In this document: positions 1 to 64,000 of the stretch, one piece after another
How the letters are laid out: each line of letters starts with the position of its first letter
Position numbering within the stretch: position 1 is the stretch's first letter
From: Channallabes apus
Lineage: Eukaryota; Chordata; Actinopteri; Siluriformes; Clariidae
Length of the DNA stretch: 64,000 nt
Direction: 5' to 3'
Assembly (NCBI GenBank): GCA_030522415.1
Contig: CM060115.1
Span: 13,050,815-13,114,814, forward strand
Program-made: the position numbers and the translations under genes
The notes under the pieces: model-generated
Told to the model about the DNA's origin: nothing
Databases searched by the model: none
What the model saw: only the letters and a program-made list of their open reading frames with translations

Positions 1-554
1 CCACCAACGTGTGATGCCTCTGGGCTTGGACATTTTTATCAGAATCGCCAGTGAGCTTCTGCTTCTTTAAAGTATATAAGAGGATATGATGTTACTTTCT
101 ACATGACTGAACCTTTGTCTGATGGAGGCTCTTTTAAAGTTTTATCTTAATGATTTGTCACTGTACTGTGTCCAGCTGCAATCCATTGAACTCGGTGACC
201 TCTGACATGGAATAGTGTACATGCAAGAACGGCCAGCTAGCTCAGAATTCCAGGTCGGGATCTTGCTTTGCATCTGTTTCTGTTTGATAAAACTGGTTTG
301 GACTTGGTATATGTATGTAGATCTTACGATGTTGTTATTGTAACAGCTTTTTTAAGTTTTAATTTGTCACCTAATTCTATTCATTTCAGCATAATTTTGC
401 TAACAGAAAGATAAATAAAATAGTTCAGTGTTTCCCTAGAAAACCTTTCAGGCATGGTGGCAAGAGGATGATAGACGTCTTTCAGTGCACGCGCAAGATT
501 TTTTAATATGTAGTTTTTTGCACGGCACAACTTTTGTTTGGTAATTTCCCTAAA

Positions 555-868
555 TGTGGCATGGTGGCTTAGTGAACGCCTTGCACTTCTAGGTCCGGGG
601 TTTGAGTCCTGTGTGGGGTCTGCGTGCAAGGATTTCTCCCTGTGCTTGGTGGGTTTCCTCTGGGTTCTTCGGTTTCCTCCCACAGTCCAAAGACATGCAG
701 ATTAGGCTAATTGGTGTTTCCAAACTGCCAGTGTGAATGTGAGAGTGTTGACCGGAGGTCGTACCATGGTCATACAAATAGGAATAAATACAATGGTCAC
801 CACTGGCCTCCGGTCCCTAATTGGACTACAGAGGTTCCTAGATGGGTGAATGGATGGTATGGATATAA
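555..868 (+). mobile_element. Diverged tRNA-derived SINE, main family (here 'family A')
   Basis: It matches other copies in the window over the tRNA-like head (GGTGGCTTAGTGAACGCCTT) and the body (CTTGGTGGGTTTCCTC, CCCACAGTCCAAAGACATGC). The tail differs, sharing GGAATAAATACAATGG and GGACTACAGAGGTTC with the copies near 4300 and 5250. An older subtype. Confidence 0.7.
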
Positions 869-898
869 AGCATCCAAAGTTACCTAGAACAAAATGCA

Positions 899-1370
899 GT
901 GGTACCTCTGCATACAAATTTAATCCGTTCCGGAGGAAGTTCTTAAGGCGAAATTTCGTATTTTCGTATATAGAAAATAATAGAAATGCAGATAATCTGT
1001 TCTAGCCACCCAAAAAAATTACTAATATTATCAATTTCTACTATAATCATATTTTTGCATATAAAAACAAATATAGTAAAATATGAAAAAAAATTGGCAT
1101 TAAACCTCACCTAACCTTAATTTATGATTGCTCTTGGCATCGGACTTTTTAAAGATCAAACTAAAAGCAGCTCTGTTTTCTTCCTGCTACTGTTCTCGCT
1201 AACATTCTTGGGGCCCATGGTGCTATGTCTTCACTAAAACTTACATAAAATTCAAAATGCAAAAAAAAACAAAACACAAAAAATATGTAAACTCGCTTGG
1301 CTTGGCCTTCCACTGACGCAAACAAGTTTACCGTACGCACCAACGAATGTACACGCGAACAGAAGTATGT
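899..1370. repeat. Old interspersed DNA-transposon-like repeat (uninterrupted copy)
   Basis: Starts CAGTGGTACCTCTGCATAC and is paralogous to the split copy at 24810-25050 plus 27561-27770 (shared TTTAATCCGTTCC, TATAAAAACA, CCACTGACGCAAACAAGTTT). The terminal CAGTGGTACCT resembles pogo/Tigger-type inverted repeats, but class assignment is tentative. It serves as the empty-site reference for the insertion near 25-27.5 kb. Confidence 0.5.
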
Positions 1371-1744
1371 TCAACCGGCATCGTTGCTCATACTGTATGT
1401 TGAACATTTCTTGCTAAATTTTTGCTTATACCACTATATGCTTATAATTAATTTAGCAACTTATTTTTGAGTCCAATCGAATAGGAAAATGACCAGACAA
1501 TCCTTCCTAAAATTATATACAGTACAGTATGTAATGAAAAAATAAAACAAGGATGTCTGAACTTTTCTTTGTCCTCCTTTAAAACACACAGTGCTATAAT
1601 TTTTTTTTCATTACATACTGTATGTAAAATATTTGTAGACGGATGTGTAACAAAAGAACCAGAAATGCAGGAGTAGTACTAAAGTTAATGCAGTAATGTT
1701 CAGTCAGTAGATCTTATTGATCAGTTATGTACCTTAAATTCATT

Positions 1745-2092
1745 GCAGGACACACACATACAAACACTCATTCACACCCTATGGGCAATTCCGTGGACCG
1801 TGGGAGGAGCCCAGGTGTAGCTCAGTGGTTAAGGCATTGGACTACTGGAGCCTTAACCCTCAACTGATCAGATGTATAATGAGATAAAAATGTAAGTCGC
1901 TCTGGATAAGAGCGTCTGCCAAATGCCTAAATGTAAATGTAAACCGTAGTAGTCAGAGGAAACCCGCCTACCACGTGGAGAACATGCAAGCACCATGGAC
2001 ACAGAGGTGGGAATCGAACCTGTCCGGGAATCAGACCCGGACCCTGGAGGTGCAAGGCGACAGTGCTAACCAAAAAGCCACCGTGCCACCAT
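1745..2092 (-). mobile_element. Family A SINE, antisense, interrupted by another SINE
   Basis: The reverse complement reads GGTGGCACGGTGGCT...GTTAGCACTGTCGCCTTGCAC, CTCCAGGGTCCGGG and GCATGTTCTCCACG as in family A. A second SINE (1812-1943) sits inside it, splitting the CCGTGGGAGGA/AAACC part of the body. Confidence 0.7.
1812..1943 (+). mobile_element. SINE family B (L2-like tail), internally deleted
   Basis: Head GTGTAGCTCAGTGGTTAAGG is followed by the tail GTAAGTCGCTCTGGATAAGA, then CGTCTGCCAAATGCCTAAATG, shared with the longer copy at 52126-52318. It lacks the central portion present there. The tail type is common in teleost SINEs with an L2-like 3' end. Confidence 0.75.
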
Positions 2093-2949
2093 AAATGAAA
2101 AAATTACAGCTGGACTGTGCAGAGTGGGTTCCATATCCATAGGAACGTAAGAAATAAAAGTAAAAACAAGCAATTAAAAACCAAAAGACAATCAGACGGA
2201 GCTACTGGATGGGCTGTCACTCGCATCGGCGGCTGGCAGGAAAACATTGTAATGCTAGTAGAAAATAAAACGCATTTTTGATAGCTAGACATTTTCTAGA
2301 GTCCTCTAATATACATTAGCGCTAGTTCTTTGCTGAATACAGTTGACATCTGTTGTTCTTAGGTAACATCACTATTAGCTACATTTAGCAGGTGATCTTA
2401 GCCGTAGTTACTGTAATAGTTCAGCATGATTTATATATAAATCCTGGGGGTTTTTTTTATGCATGAGGAATCGAGTTTAAACCACTCTTACACAGCCTAC
2501 AATAAATCTAAATTAACAACAGAGATGTTAGGAAAGGGGTTTGATTAGAGGAGCCTTTGTTTGCAGAAAGAGAAAATAAATGCCTTAATAAGAACCACTG
2601 GATGTCTGACAGCGAGTCTTACAAGTAGACAATAAAACAAGTCTTTAACAAGAAGAAATGAAACCAAAGGGAATTTGGCCAAGTGGCAAATCTCAGGAAA
2701 AGCCCTTGGAGTTTGGATAGAGTAAAGAAGAGGAGAAAGAGAAGAGAGGAGAAGAGAGGGGCCCCACTGCAGTCCTTCAGCATTTGTAGTTGGTATAGCA
2801 TCGGAGGTGGAGGGGGGGGACAAAGACGTCTTAGTGTTTTAAGATTCTCTGCTGAATTGGGGCCATTTGACTTGCTCTCAAAGGAAATGAGGGCAACCTT
2901 AAACCTGCATCCACCTCTTTTCCACCGCAAACTCGCCCCCTACACCGGC

Positions 2950-2951
2950 CC

Positions 2952-2993
<42 letters not shown>

Positions 2994-3756
2994 ACATCCT
3001 CAGTTGAAGCATGAACATTCAATGTTATATTGTGCTTTGAAGATAAAGGGAAATGTATTTCTCCCTCATGTGAGGTGAGAAAAGGATCTTTGTACCCCAG
3101 GTTGGGTAAGTTGGAACACTAAGGGCAGTATTTTAAAGCGAGACATGTTAACACGACGAGGCAGTCGAGCACAGCACCGTACAGGAGTTTCAAATAACTT
3201 TCCAAAACAATGTTTTTTCCCAAAGCAGAGACAAGTCACAGAGGGAAAATAGGTTTATTTTTTCTGAGGTTGGAGGTGCAAATACATGGGAGCACCCAGA
3301 CACACACACACAGACACACACACACATCACATTGTTAGTACTATAAGTTTCTCATCAGGAATGGTTATCCCAGCTGGGTGAAAGAGTGCATAACTTCTCT
3401 TTCTTTTTCTCTCGTTTGCTTCCCCCTTGAGCTTCCCTCTATCTCTCTCTCTCTCTCTCTCTCTCCCCCCCCGTTTTTTTAACATGACAAAGCGACTTGT
3501 TCCTTCAATCCCATTTCCAAATTGTTTCCCATCTGCTCCTGATTACCTTTCGTTGCACTTGGTAATCTGCCAACCATCTGGGTTTCCATATTCTCTTTCT
3601 TTCCTTCTCCTTCTCTGTCTTTCTTTATCTCTCCGCTATTTTTTTTTCTTTTCCTTCTCTCTGTCCGTTCTTTCATTATCCCCTCTTTCAATTTGCGAAA
3701 AAGGATGTAGTAGAGGTTAGGCTACAGTATGTCCAAAAGGGAGATAAATTGAAAGT

Positions 3757-3792
<36 letters not shown>

Positions 3793-3825
3793 TATTGAGG
3801 AGAAGTAGGTTTTTGGCAGTTGCTA
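2950..3825. repeat. Cluster of simple repeats
   Basis: (CA)n at 2953-2988 and 3299-3326, (CT)n at 3440-3464 followed by poly-C, and (GA)n at 3761-3786, within a purine/pyrimidine-skewed stretch. The ORFs crossing this region are products of composition. No gene seen. Confidence 0.9.
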
Positions 3826-4194
3826 CAAATGAAAAGGTTAAAAAAAAAATGGTAGACAGATAGACAAGCAGATACTTCATTGATCCTGTAGGGGAAATTG
3901 CTTTGTTACAGCACACATAACTGCTACAGTATATAAATCTCTAGTATGATTACCGTATGTCAATTGTCCAAGTACAGATTCACTAGAGACGAGTTAAACA
4001 CTCGAGACACTGGAGTAGATTGAGGCTACACTTGTTATAGTTTTAATATCTTAATATACTTTCCATGAAGGATGAGGTGTGTAACCTCTCAGTATTCAGA
4101 TACGGTCAATCTCTTTTGGACAGGAGGAGATATAACCTTCTATCCGACGTGATAACAGTATAGAAAACATTGTCCATCATGATCAAAAGCAACT

Positions 4195-4424
4195 AACAAA
4201 TGGTGCAGCGGTTAGCCCTGTCGCCTTGCATCTCCTGTGTCCGAGTTTGATTCCTGCCGTGTGCATGGAGTTTGTATGTTCTCTCTGTGATTGGTGGGTT
4301 TCTGTGGTGGGAAAATTGGTGGGTTAAGGTTCTGTCACGGTTGTGAAAATGGGAATAAATACAATGGACACCACTGGCCTCTAGTTGGACTACAGAGGTT
4401 CATGACAGACATCTGAAAAGTTAA
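4195..4424 (+). mobile_element. Diverged family A SINE with alternative tail
   Basis: Head GCAGCGGTTAGCCCTGTCGC and body GTGCATGGAGTTTG, followed by an alternative tail (GGGAATAAATACAATGGACA, CTACAGAGGTTCATG). About 137 bases at 4288-4424 match the reverse complement of 5197-5333. Confidence 0.65.
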
Positions 4425-5196
4425 AAAGTTTAAAGCCTTTGCTAAAGGACACAACGGTTGTTTTGCACTCACAACCATCTCAAGCCACAATGTTTGGTAT
4501 GTTAATGACGTGAAGGCAGACAAAACTTGAAGGGGGTCCTCTTGTTCTGAAGCTCCCCACCGGTTTTCCCAGTTGTATCACTTTGCATGGAACGGTCTTC
4601 AATCATGCAACCATTGTAGATTGCCAGTGCTAATCTTTAAACTCACGGCCTTTAAACTCAGTAGCCCAAAAACGTAAAACTTTGACCCACCACATCTCGT
4701 AGAAATCCTATAATTTGTTTTTGCATCACTCGAGAACTTATAACTCCTCATCACTCGAGGAAACACAACTCAAGTTGTACTTGAGAACTGATGTGTGGTG
4801 TCTAAACAGGAAGGAAGAAAGTGTGTTCATATGGGAAGCACCTGTAATCACTATATGACAGTTTTGAACTCACAAATTGTAGACAGCTACACAGGTAGCC
4901 TTTGATCACTGAAATCCTAAGGGCACACACCTGCATTTCCCCTATTTTTAATAGTTGTTACTTCATAGTCTCAGAATCACTGGAGAACACATTATCCCCA
5001 CATGGCCTCTAGTTATATTCAGGTAGGTCTTTTTACATTATCTGCAACTAAATGGGACATTGGGTTCTAATTAACTACAAGTGTGAACAAGCTTGACCAA
5101 GACCAGCCTTTCCAATGCCTTTAACATTAATAAATAAGGCACAGATCCGAGAACACTTGAGCCCAAGGTCTGGTGCGTTTATGTAGTATGTAACTT

Positions 5197-5340
5197 TTCA
5201 GATGGCTGTCCATCCATGAACCTCTGTAGTCCAACTAGGGGCCACGGAGGCCAGTGGTGTCCGTTGTATTTATTCCCATTTTCACAACCGTGACAGAACC
5301 GTAACCCACCAATTTTCCCACCACGGAAACCCACTCTGTC
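5197..5340 (-). mobile_element. Partial SINE, inverted partner of the 4.3 kb copy
   Basis: Reverse complement carries TGGTGGGAAAATTGGTGGGT, CTGTCACGGTTGTGAAAATG and GGGAATAAATACAACGGACA, matching 4288-4424 with few differences. It has an extra short segment (GTGGCCCC) relative to that copy. Confidence 0.65.
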
Positions 5341-5344
5341 ACCT

Positions 5345-6826
5345 GCCTGGGCACATCGATTGTTCTCGAGTTCGCTTAAATAGGTTCGAAATCAGCATTG
5401 TACAGTACGGTACACTCGGGCACAGTTCAAATCAAAATGAAAGTCAGTCGTACCTAAACAAGCAAGTGGACCTTCTATCTTTTTTTGACCTGCACATTCG
5501 AGTCATTCGAGGTGGTTGCCCTAGGCATTTCCTCCAAAATAGCAATAATAATAAGAATAGTGCGTTGGTTGACTTCCTTGAACACTTCTTCTTTGTTGTT
5601 AATTGCCATTTCGTAACCCAACTAGGTGCATACCGCCACTTGCTGAATCAGAGAGTGGTGATGCGCAAGCCTTCTTGGGTAAGTAACGATATTACTAATG
5701 TGAAAGCTGCCCAGCATGGTAGTGAGACTGGGATGCAGTTGTACTTGGGGGTGGCATGAAGCAGCCATTGCTAATATGAAAGCCCTTTTCATAATTTAAG
5801 TCATTTAGGCCTGTGGGCTACCATCACCGCTTTGGTACATTGACTTGACATTGACTTTTACCCAGTACAAGGTCTTTCTCCATGCTCCAGACAAACTTGT
5901 GTGGTGGAATACTGATGCTGATAATACATTTGCTGATAAGAAATACATTTTTAGTAGTCTTGAGAAAACTGCCCAACTGCAGGAGACAACATACAGTAGA
6001 GTATAAGCTGAAGTTGTGGAGAAGTGGGTGGTTGTGTGATGTGTGGTAACCACCCTGAGGCCTCCTCCCTGTCTGCCTCCATAAAGTGCCTTTATCTGGT
6101 TTTCCAAAGAACATTCAGACTGTGTGTAACTCAGCGGTTTGTTATTGGGGCTGCAGCCTACCTCCATGATGGGACTTTGGGAATTGTGAGGCCCCTGTTG
6201 AGAAGGGAAAAAGTAGCAAGATTTCTCAAATTGGCCAATTTTCATTAATAGACCCTTTAGTTGGCGCGGTTTACCTTGTTAAGCCTTGTGTGTGATTCTT
6301 AGGAAGTATCTGAAATGCTTTCTTTGACACTGGTTTTAAGGCCCTAGTGAAAGGCCAGCTATGAAGAATTAACTATTCACACACTAGAGTAGTCGTGGCT
6401 TGTAATCCTCTAGCTCGTATCTTCAGTAACAACATTATCCTGGTCAGGGTTGATTAAGCGTACACTGATACTCTTTACTGTAGGTACTGTTTAGACATGT
6501 TTAGATTTCTGGACATATACCTGTTGGATACTGTTTGTTTGAAGCAATAATGACTGATTTGCATCAGATAAGGTCAATACTTGGTTTTGGCAGGGCACGA
6601 TAGAAAAGGAGCCCTTCCTGGTGGGTTTCCATCAAATCAAAACGAATCATTTTTTTTACCACTGTGTCAGTTTATATTGTTTCTATTGTTATATACTGTA
6701 TGTTGTTAAAGAGAGAATGAAGTGCTTTGCTCAGTGTCCCAAAACTGGTGCTGCTTTCAGATCAATTGGCCAGAGCTTTAACTGCTTAACATTTTATCCA
6801 CGCTAATGCTGTTATGTCTTCCTGCA
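5345..6826. other. Upstream DNA without recognisable gene
   Basis: About 1.5 kb of mixed-composition DNA. The longest open frames (up to 146 codons, minus strand at 5805-6245) show no domain, no codon bias and no splice structure. A short piece near 5400-5440 (CTCGGGCACAGTTCAAATCA) resembles the MITE at about 62.7 kb. The promoter or a noncoding first exon may lie here, but I cannot place them. Confidence 0.5.
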
Positions 6827-7136
6827 GCGCTGTGCAGTGTTTTCTGTGCTGATTATCGCCTTGTTTGTCTTTTCTTCAGCGTCTTCAACACTACTGATTT
6901 CTCTCCCTGGCTGTGGGAAGTGGACACACAGACGAGTCACACGTCTTGCTAAGCTGCCTGGAAGTTGAAGTTGAACATACAACTTTGGTCAACACAAGCA
7001 CAACATATTGAATCCCGGCGTTGCTGCCATGGCCCCAGAATTCAATGCGTCACTCTGGTGAGCGGTGGGGCGAACCAGGCAGAAGACATGTTGGCACGCA
7101 GGGACGGGTACCGCACTGAAACTAGCTGTAGTAACC
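6827..7136 (+). promoter_or_regulatory. adamts10: adamts10 5' UTR with candidate splice acceptors
   Basis: Sequence directly upstream of the ATG. Two good acceptors precede it: TGTCTTCCTGCAG ending at 6826 and TTTGTCTTTTCTTCAG ending at 6879. This suggests the start codon lies in the second exon of the mRNA, with a noncoding first exon further upstream that I could not locate. The stretch is less AT-rich than the flanking DNA and contains two upstream ORFs. The transcription start and promoter are not identified. Confidence 0.5.
7029..7061 (+). promoter_or_regulatory. Upstream ORF 1 (10 codons) in 5' UTR
   Basis: A GCCATGG start with G at -3 and G at +4 is followed by 10 codons (MAPEFNASLW) and TGA, 75 bases before the main ATG. 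It is in the same frame as the main ORF but closed by its own stop. The strong context suggests it could capture ribosomes and lower translation of the protease. This is an inference; it could be checked with ribosome profiling. Confidence 0.4.
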
Positions 7137-61885
<54,749 letters not shown>

Positions 61886-61886
61886 C

Positions 61887-61920
<34 letters not shown>

Positions 61921-62540
61921 TGCTCCTTCGGTCTCTTCTTTCCATGCTTGGAGTCTCAATCCCACCCCAAAGTGAGAGAAAGAGAGTGAAAGAAATGAAG
62001 AAAAGAGAGGGACTGTGCTGCTGTCCTCCACTCTTCCAAACCAGCTGCTCTGGTGCAGTTCCTGTGAATGTCAGATAGTCAGAGATCGAGAGAGAGAGAC
62101 ATTTGTCTTTTATTAGTTGTCCTAAACATGGTGCTAGTTCTTATTTCTTCCATATTTCAAACGGGATACTTCGGTTCTACTCAGTTACAGCTAAAACAGA
62201 GCACAGGACTGCACAGATTCCAGTTTTTTCCTGCTTATAGACTCATACCTTTTCTGATCCAAGTATAGAAATACCAATAGAACTTCCTACATCTGGCTTT
62301 GACTTAGTTTTCCTGAATTAGCTACGGCTAACCTAAGAGACAGGAGTGGGAGCGCTGTATTGATTCATAGATTATAATAGATCTGGATAAAGCACATATA
62401 GAAAATGAACTAACATGCAAAAAAGAAAGATGGGAAAGATGAAATATCTGAAATGTTATGGTTAATGTTTTTAATCGAAATATTAAAGATCAGTCTGTTT
62501 CATGTTCAAAATTTTGGTGGAACAACAAAATCCAAAATTC
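61886..62540 (+). other. adamts10: adamts10 proximal 3' UTR (extent uncertain)
   Basis: Begins with (CT)n at about 61888-61917, followed by purine-rich and then mixed sequence. The first poly(A)-signal-like hexamer I see is ATTAAA at 62482-62487. A canonical AATAAA occurs at 63540-63545, after a LINE fragment. Which is used cannot be decided without transcript data. Confidence 0.4.
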
Positions 62541-62549
62541 AGTGCAACA

Positions 62550-63056
62550 GATTCCGGTTGCTTTCACACTACAGAGTCAGGGCGAGTACTCTGAGTACTC
62601 TTGACCCCAAAGTACAGTATGGTACATTTGCGTAATGTAAAAACTTTACCGTGCCCGGGTACGGATAAGTGTAAGGTGCTGAAATATACTTGAAAATCTG
62701 CTTTTGAAGACTGTGTGTTGTACTCGGGCATGGTTCAAATCAAATATAAAAGGAAGTTGTACCTACAGGGGACCACTGGTTAGAATACAACGAAGCCACC
62801 TGTCCTTTCTGATATCTGTCTCAATCATGGTCATAGTTGATGAAGTAGGAACGCAGGCGACATGGTCGCTCTTGGAATTTTCTCATAAATATCAATAATT
62901 TTCGGCATAATGAAAAGGTCAACATCTATATGCTCTTCTTCTTCTTCTGGATCGCAAACCAACTTGGTGCAGTTGGTGCATACAGTAGGAGAACAACGAT
63001 GGCCAGCGAGGGAGAAGGGTGGGAGAAGCAATCATGCCTAGTGTGAAAGCAGCCTC
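62550..63056. mobile_element. MITE with CTTTCACACTA inverted ends
   Basis: GGTTGCTTTCACACTA at the left and CTAGTGTGAAAGCAGCC at the right form imperfect inverted repeats about 500 bases apart. The interior lacks transposase. A superfamily such as hAT is possible but not shown. Confidence 0.5.
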
Positions 63057-63189
63057 AGATCCTGGGCAAATCCTGGAAACCGTCATATCAGTGGTCAGCT
63101 GTAACAATGTACTCATTTTATTACATTTGTTCATTAAATTGAAGGAAAATCGGAAAGTACAAAAAATTTATATTTGTAGTAGAAGTACA

Positions 63190-63525
63190 TTTGAAACATC
63201 AGTCATCCGGGAGGGGCTCAGAGTAGAGCCGCTGCTCCTCCGCATCGAGAGGAGCCAGATGAGGTGGCTTGGGCATCGATTTAGGATGCCCCCTGGACGC
63301 CTCCCTTGTGAGGTGTTCCGGACACGCCCCACCGGAAAGAGACCCCGGGGAAGACCCAGGACACGCTGGAGGGACTATGTCTCACGGCTGGCCTGGGAAA
63401 GCCTTGGGATCCCCCCGGAAGAGCTGGAAGAAGTGGCCGGGTTGAGGGAAGTCTGGACATCCCTGCTGAAGCTGCTGCCCCTGCGACCCGACCTCGGATA
63501 AGCGGAAGAAAATGGATGGATGGAA
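63190..63525 (+). pseudogene. LINE ORF2 C-terminal fragment
   Basis: The frame encodes LRVEPLLLRIERSQMRWLGH, then GKRPRGRPRTRWRDYVSRLA and LGIPPEELEEVAG, the C-terminal tail of a non-LTR retrotransposon ORF2 common in teleosts. It ends with GGATAAGCGGAAGAAAATGG and ATGGATGGA repeats. 5'-truncated; the clade is not assigned. Confidence 0.8.
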
Positions 63526-63529
63526 GTTT

Positions 63530-64000
63530 GACTTAATTCAATAAAAGTATCTTTAGGAAAAAATGTAATCCATTCATTTTCAATGCTCAGAGTTTAACAA
63601 GGAATCGGAGAGATTATGACAGGAACACTTGATCAAATTCCACAGCAACGGAACACAAGCGCAATTTCTACTTTCACAAATTTTACACCGTAATTAATCA
63701 CTGCTCTTCACTTTTTATCCAACAGCCATCATGCTCTACAGTAAAACCAGTAACCTCATTTCAAACAGCATTTGCATTTTGTATTAAAATGTAAAAAACT
63801 GACGTTTCTATTCATCCGCACAGAACTGAAAACAGCCTGTTTTTGTCCAAGTATAGAACCAGTTCTCAGTCCCTGACTCTGCGTGAAACATTCAGGTTTC
63901 CTTTTTTTTATCACTTCCTCCTTTCTATTTCTCATAAGATAGAGCAATGACGGAAATATCAGTGTGTTAAAGCTGTAATGTAAGGAAAAAACGCCTGAAC
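63530..64000. other. Downstream DNA, no recognised gene
   Basis: Contains the only canonical AATAAA I see after the stop codon (63540-63545). It could be the poly(A) signal of a long adamts10 3' UTR, or incidental. Nothing else recognised. Confidence 0.35.

Noticed and set aside
5805..6245. 146-codon minus-strand frame upstream of the gene
   Set aside because: No recognisable motif, no supporting splice sites, and an overlapping frame on each strand of similar length.

Overview
The window is vertebrate genomic DNA, almost certainly from a teleost fish. Coding exons are short and widely spaced. Introns are AT-rich and packed with CA/TG and CT/GA microsatellites, tRNA-derived SINEs, Tc1/mariner DNA transposons and RTE-type LINE pieces typical of ray-finned fish. 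The SINE and Tc1 content would suit an ostariophysan (catfish or carp relative), but I cannot fix the order from sequence alone. There are no operons, rRNA genes, genuine tRNA genes or CRISPR arrays. One protein-coding gene dominates: a complete copy of adamts10 on the + strand, from an ATG at 7137 to a TGA ending at 61885. I reconstructed 24 coding exons. All have GT/AG boundaries, the intron phases agree at every junction, and together they encode 1105 residues, close to the mammalian protein (about 1103). Domain order is signal peptide, prodomain, M12B-type zinc metalloprotease (zinc site split between exons 8 and 9), disintegrin-like, thrombospondin repeat 1, cysteine-rich, spacer, thrombospondin repeats 2-5 and PLAC. 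ADAMTS10 is a secreted matrix protease of the fibrillin microfibril system, mutated in human Weill-Marchesani syndrome. Layout: 1-6.8 kb is repeat-rich upstream DNA with no gene. 6.83-7.23 kb holds the 5' UTR, with two upstream ORFs, and coding exon 1. 7.2-17 kb is two large introns around exon 2. 17-24.3 kb holds exons 3-7 (end of prodomain, first half of the protease). 24.3-29.4 kb is an intron with a nested transposon cluster and an RTE LINE. Exon 8 (HEIGH motif) follows, then a 5.2 kb intron filled by a 3-4 kb G/T-rich minisatellite with clear higher-order structure. 34.7-47.6 kb holds exons 9-15. 47.6-57 kb has exon 16 between a nearly intact Tc1 transposon and purine- or pyrimidine-rich blocks. 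57-61.9 kb holds exons 17-24. 61.9-64 kb is 3' UTR and downstream repeats. Outside the gene itself, the most notable features are as follows. Introns 6, 12, 14 and 15 have (AC)n on the donor side and (GT)n just before the acceptor, so the pre-mRNA could pair across the intron. The minisatellite's anchor motif recurs at spacings of 114 plus multiples of 20 bases. A 347-bp candidate solo LTR with a perfect 4-bp target duplication lies inside a mariner end. A Tc1 transposase is broken by what looks like a single missing base in a homopolymer. A RTE reverse transcriptase has a mutated catalytic motif. All ten intronic copies of the main SINE family lie in the sense orientation.
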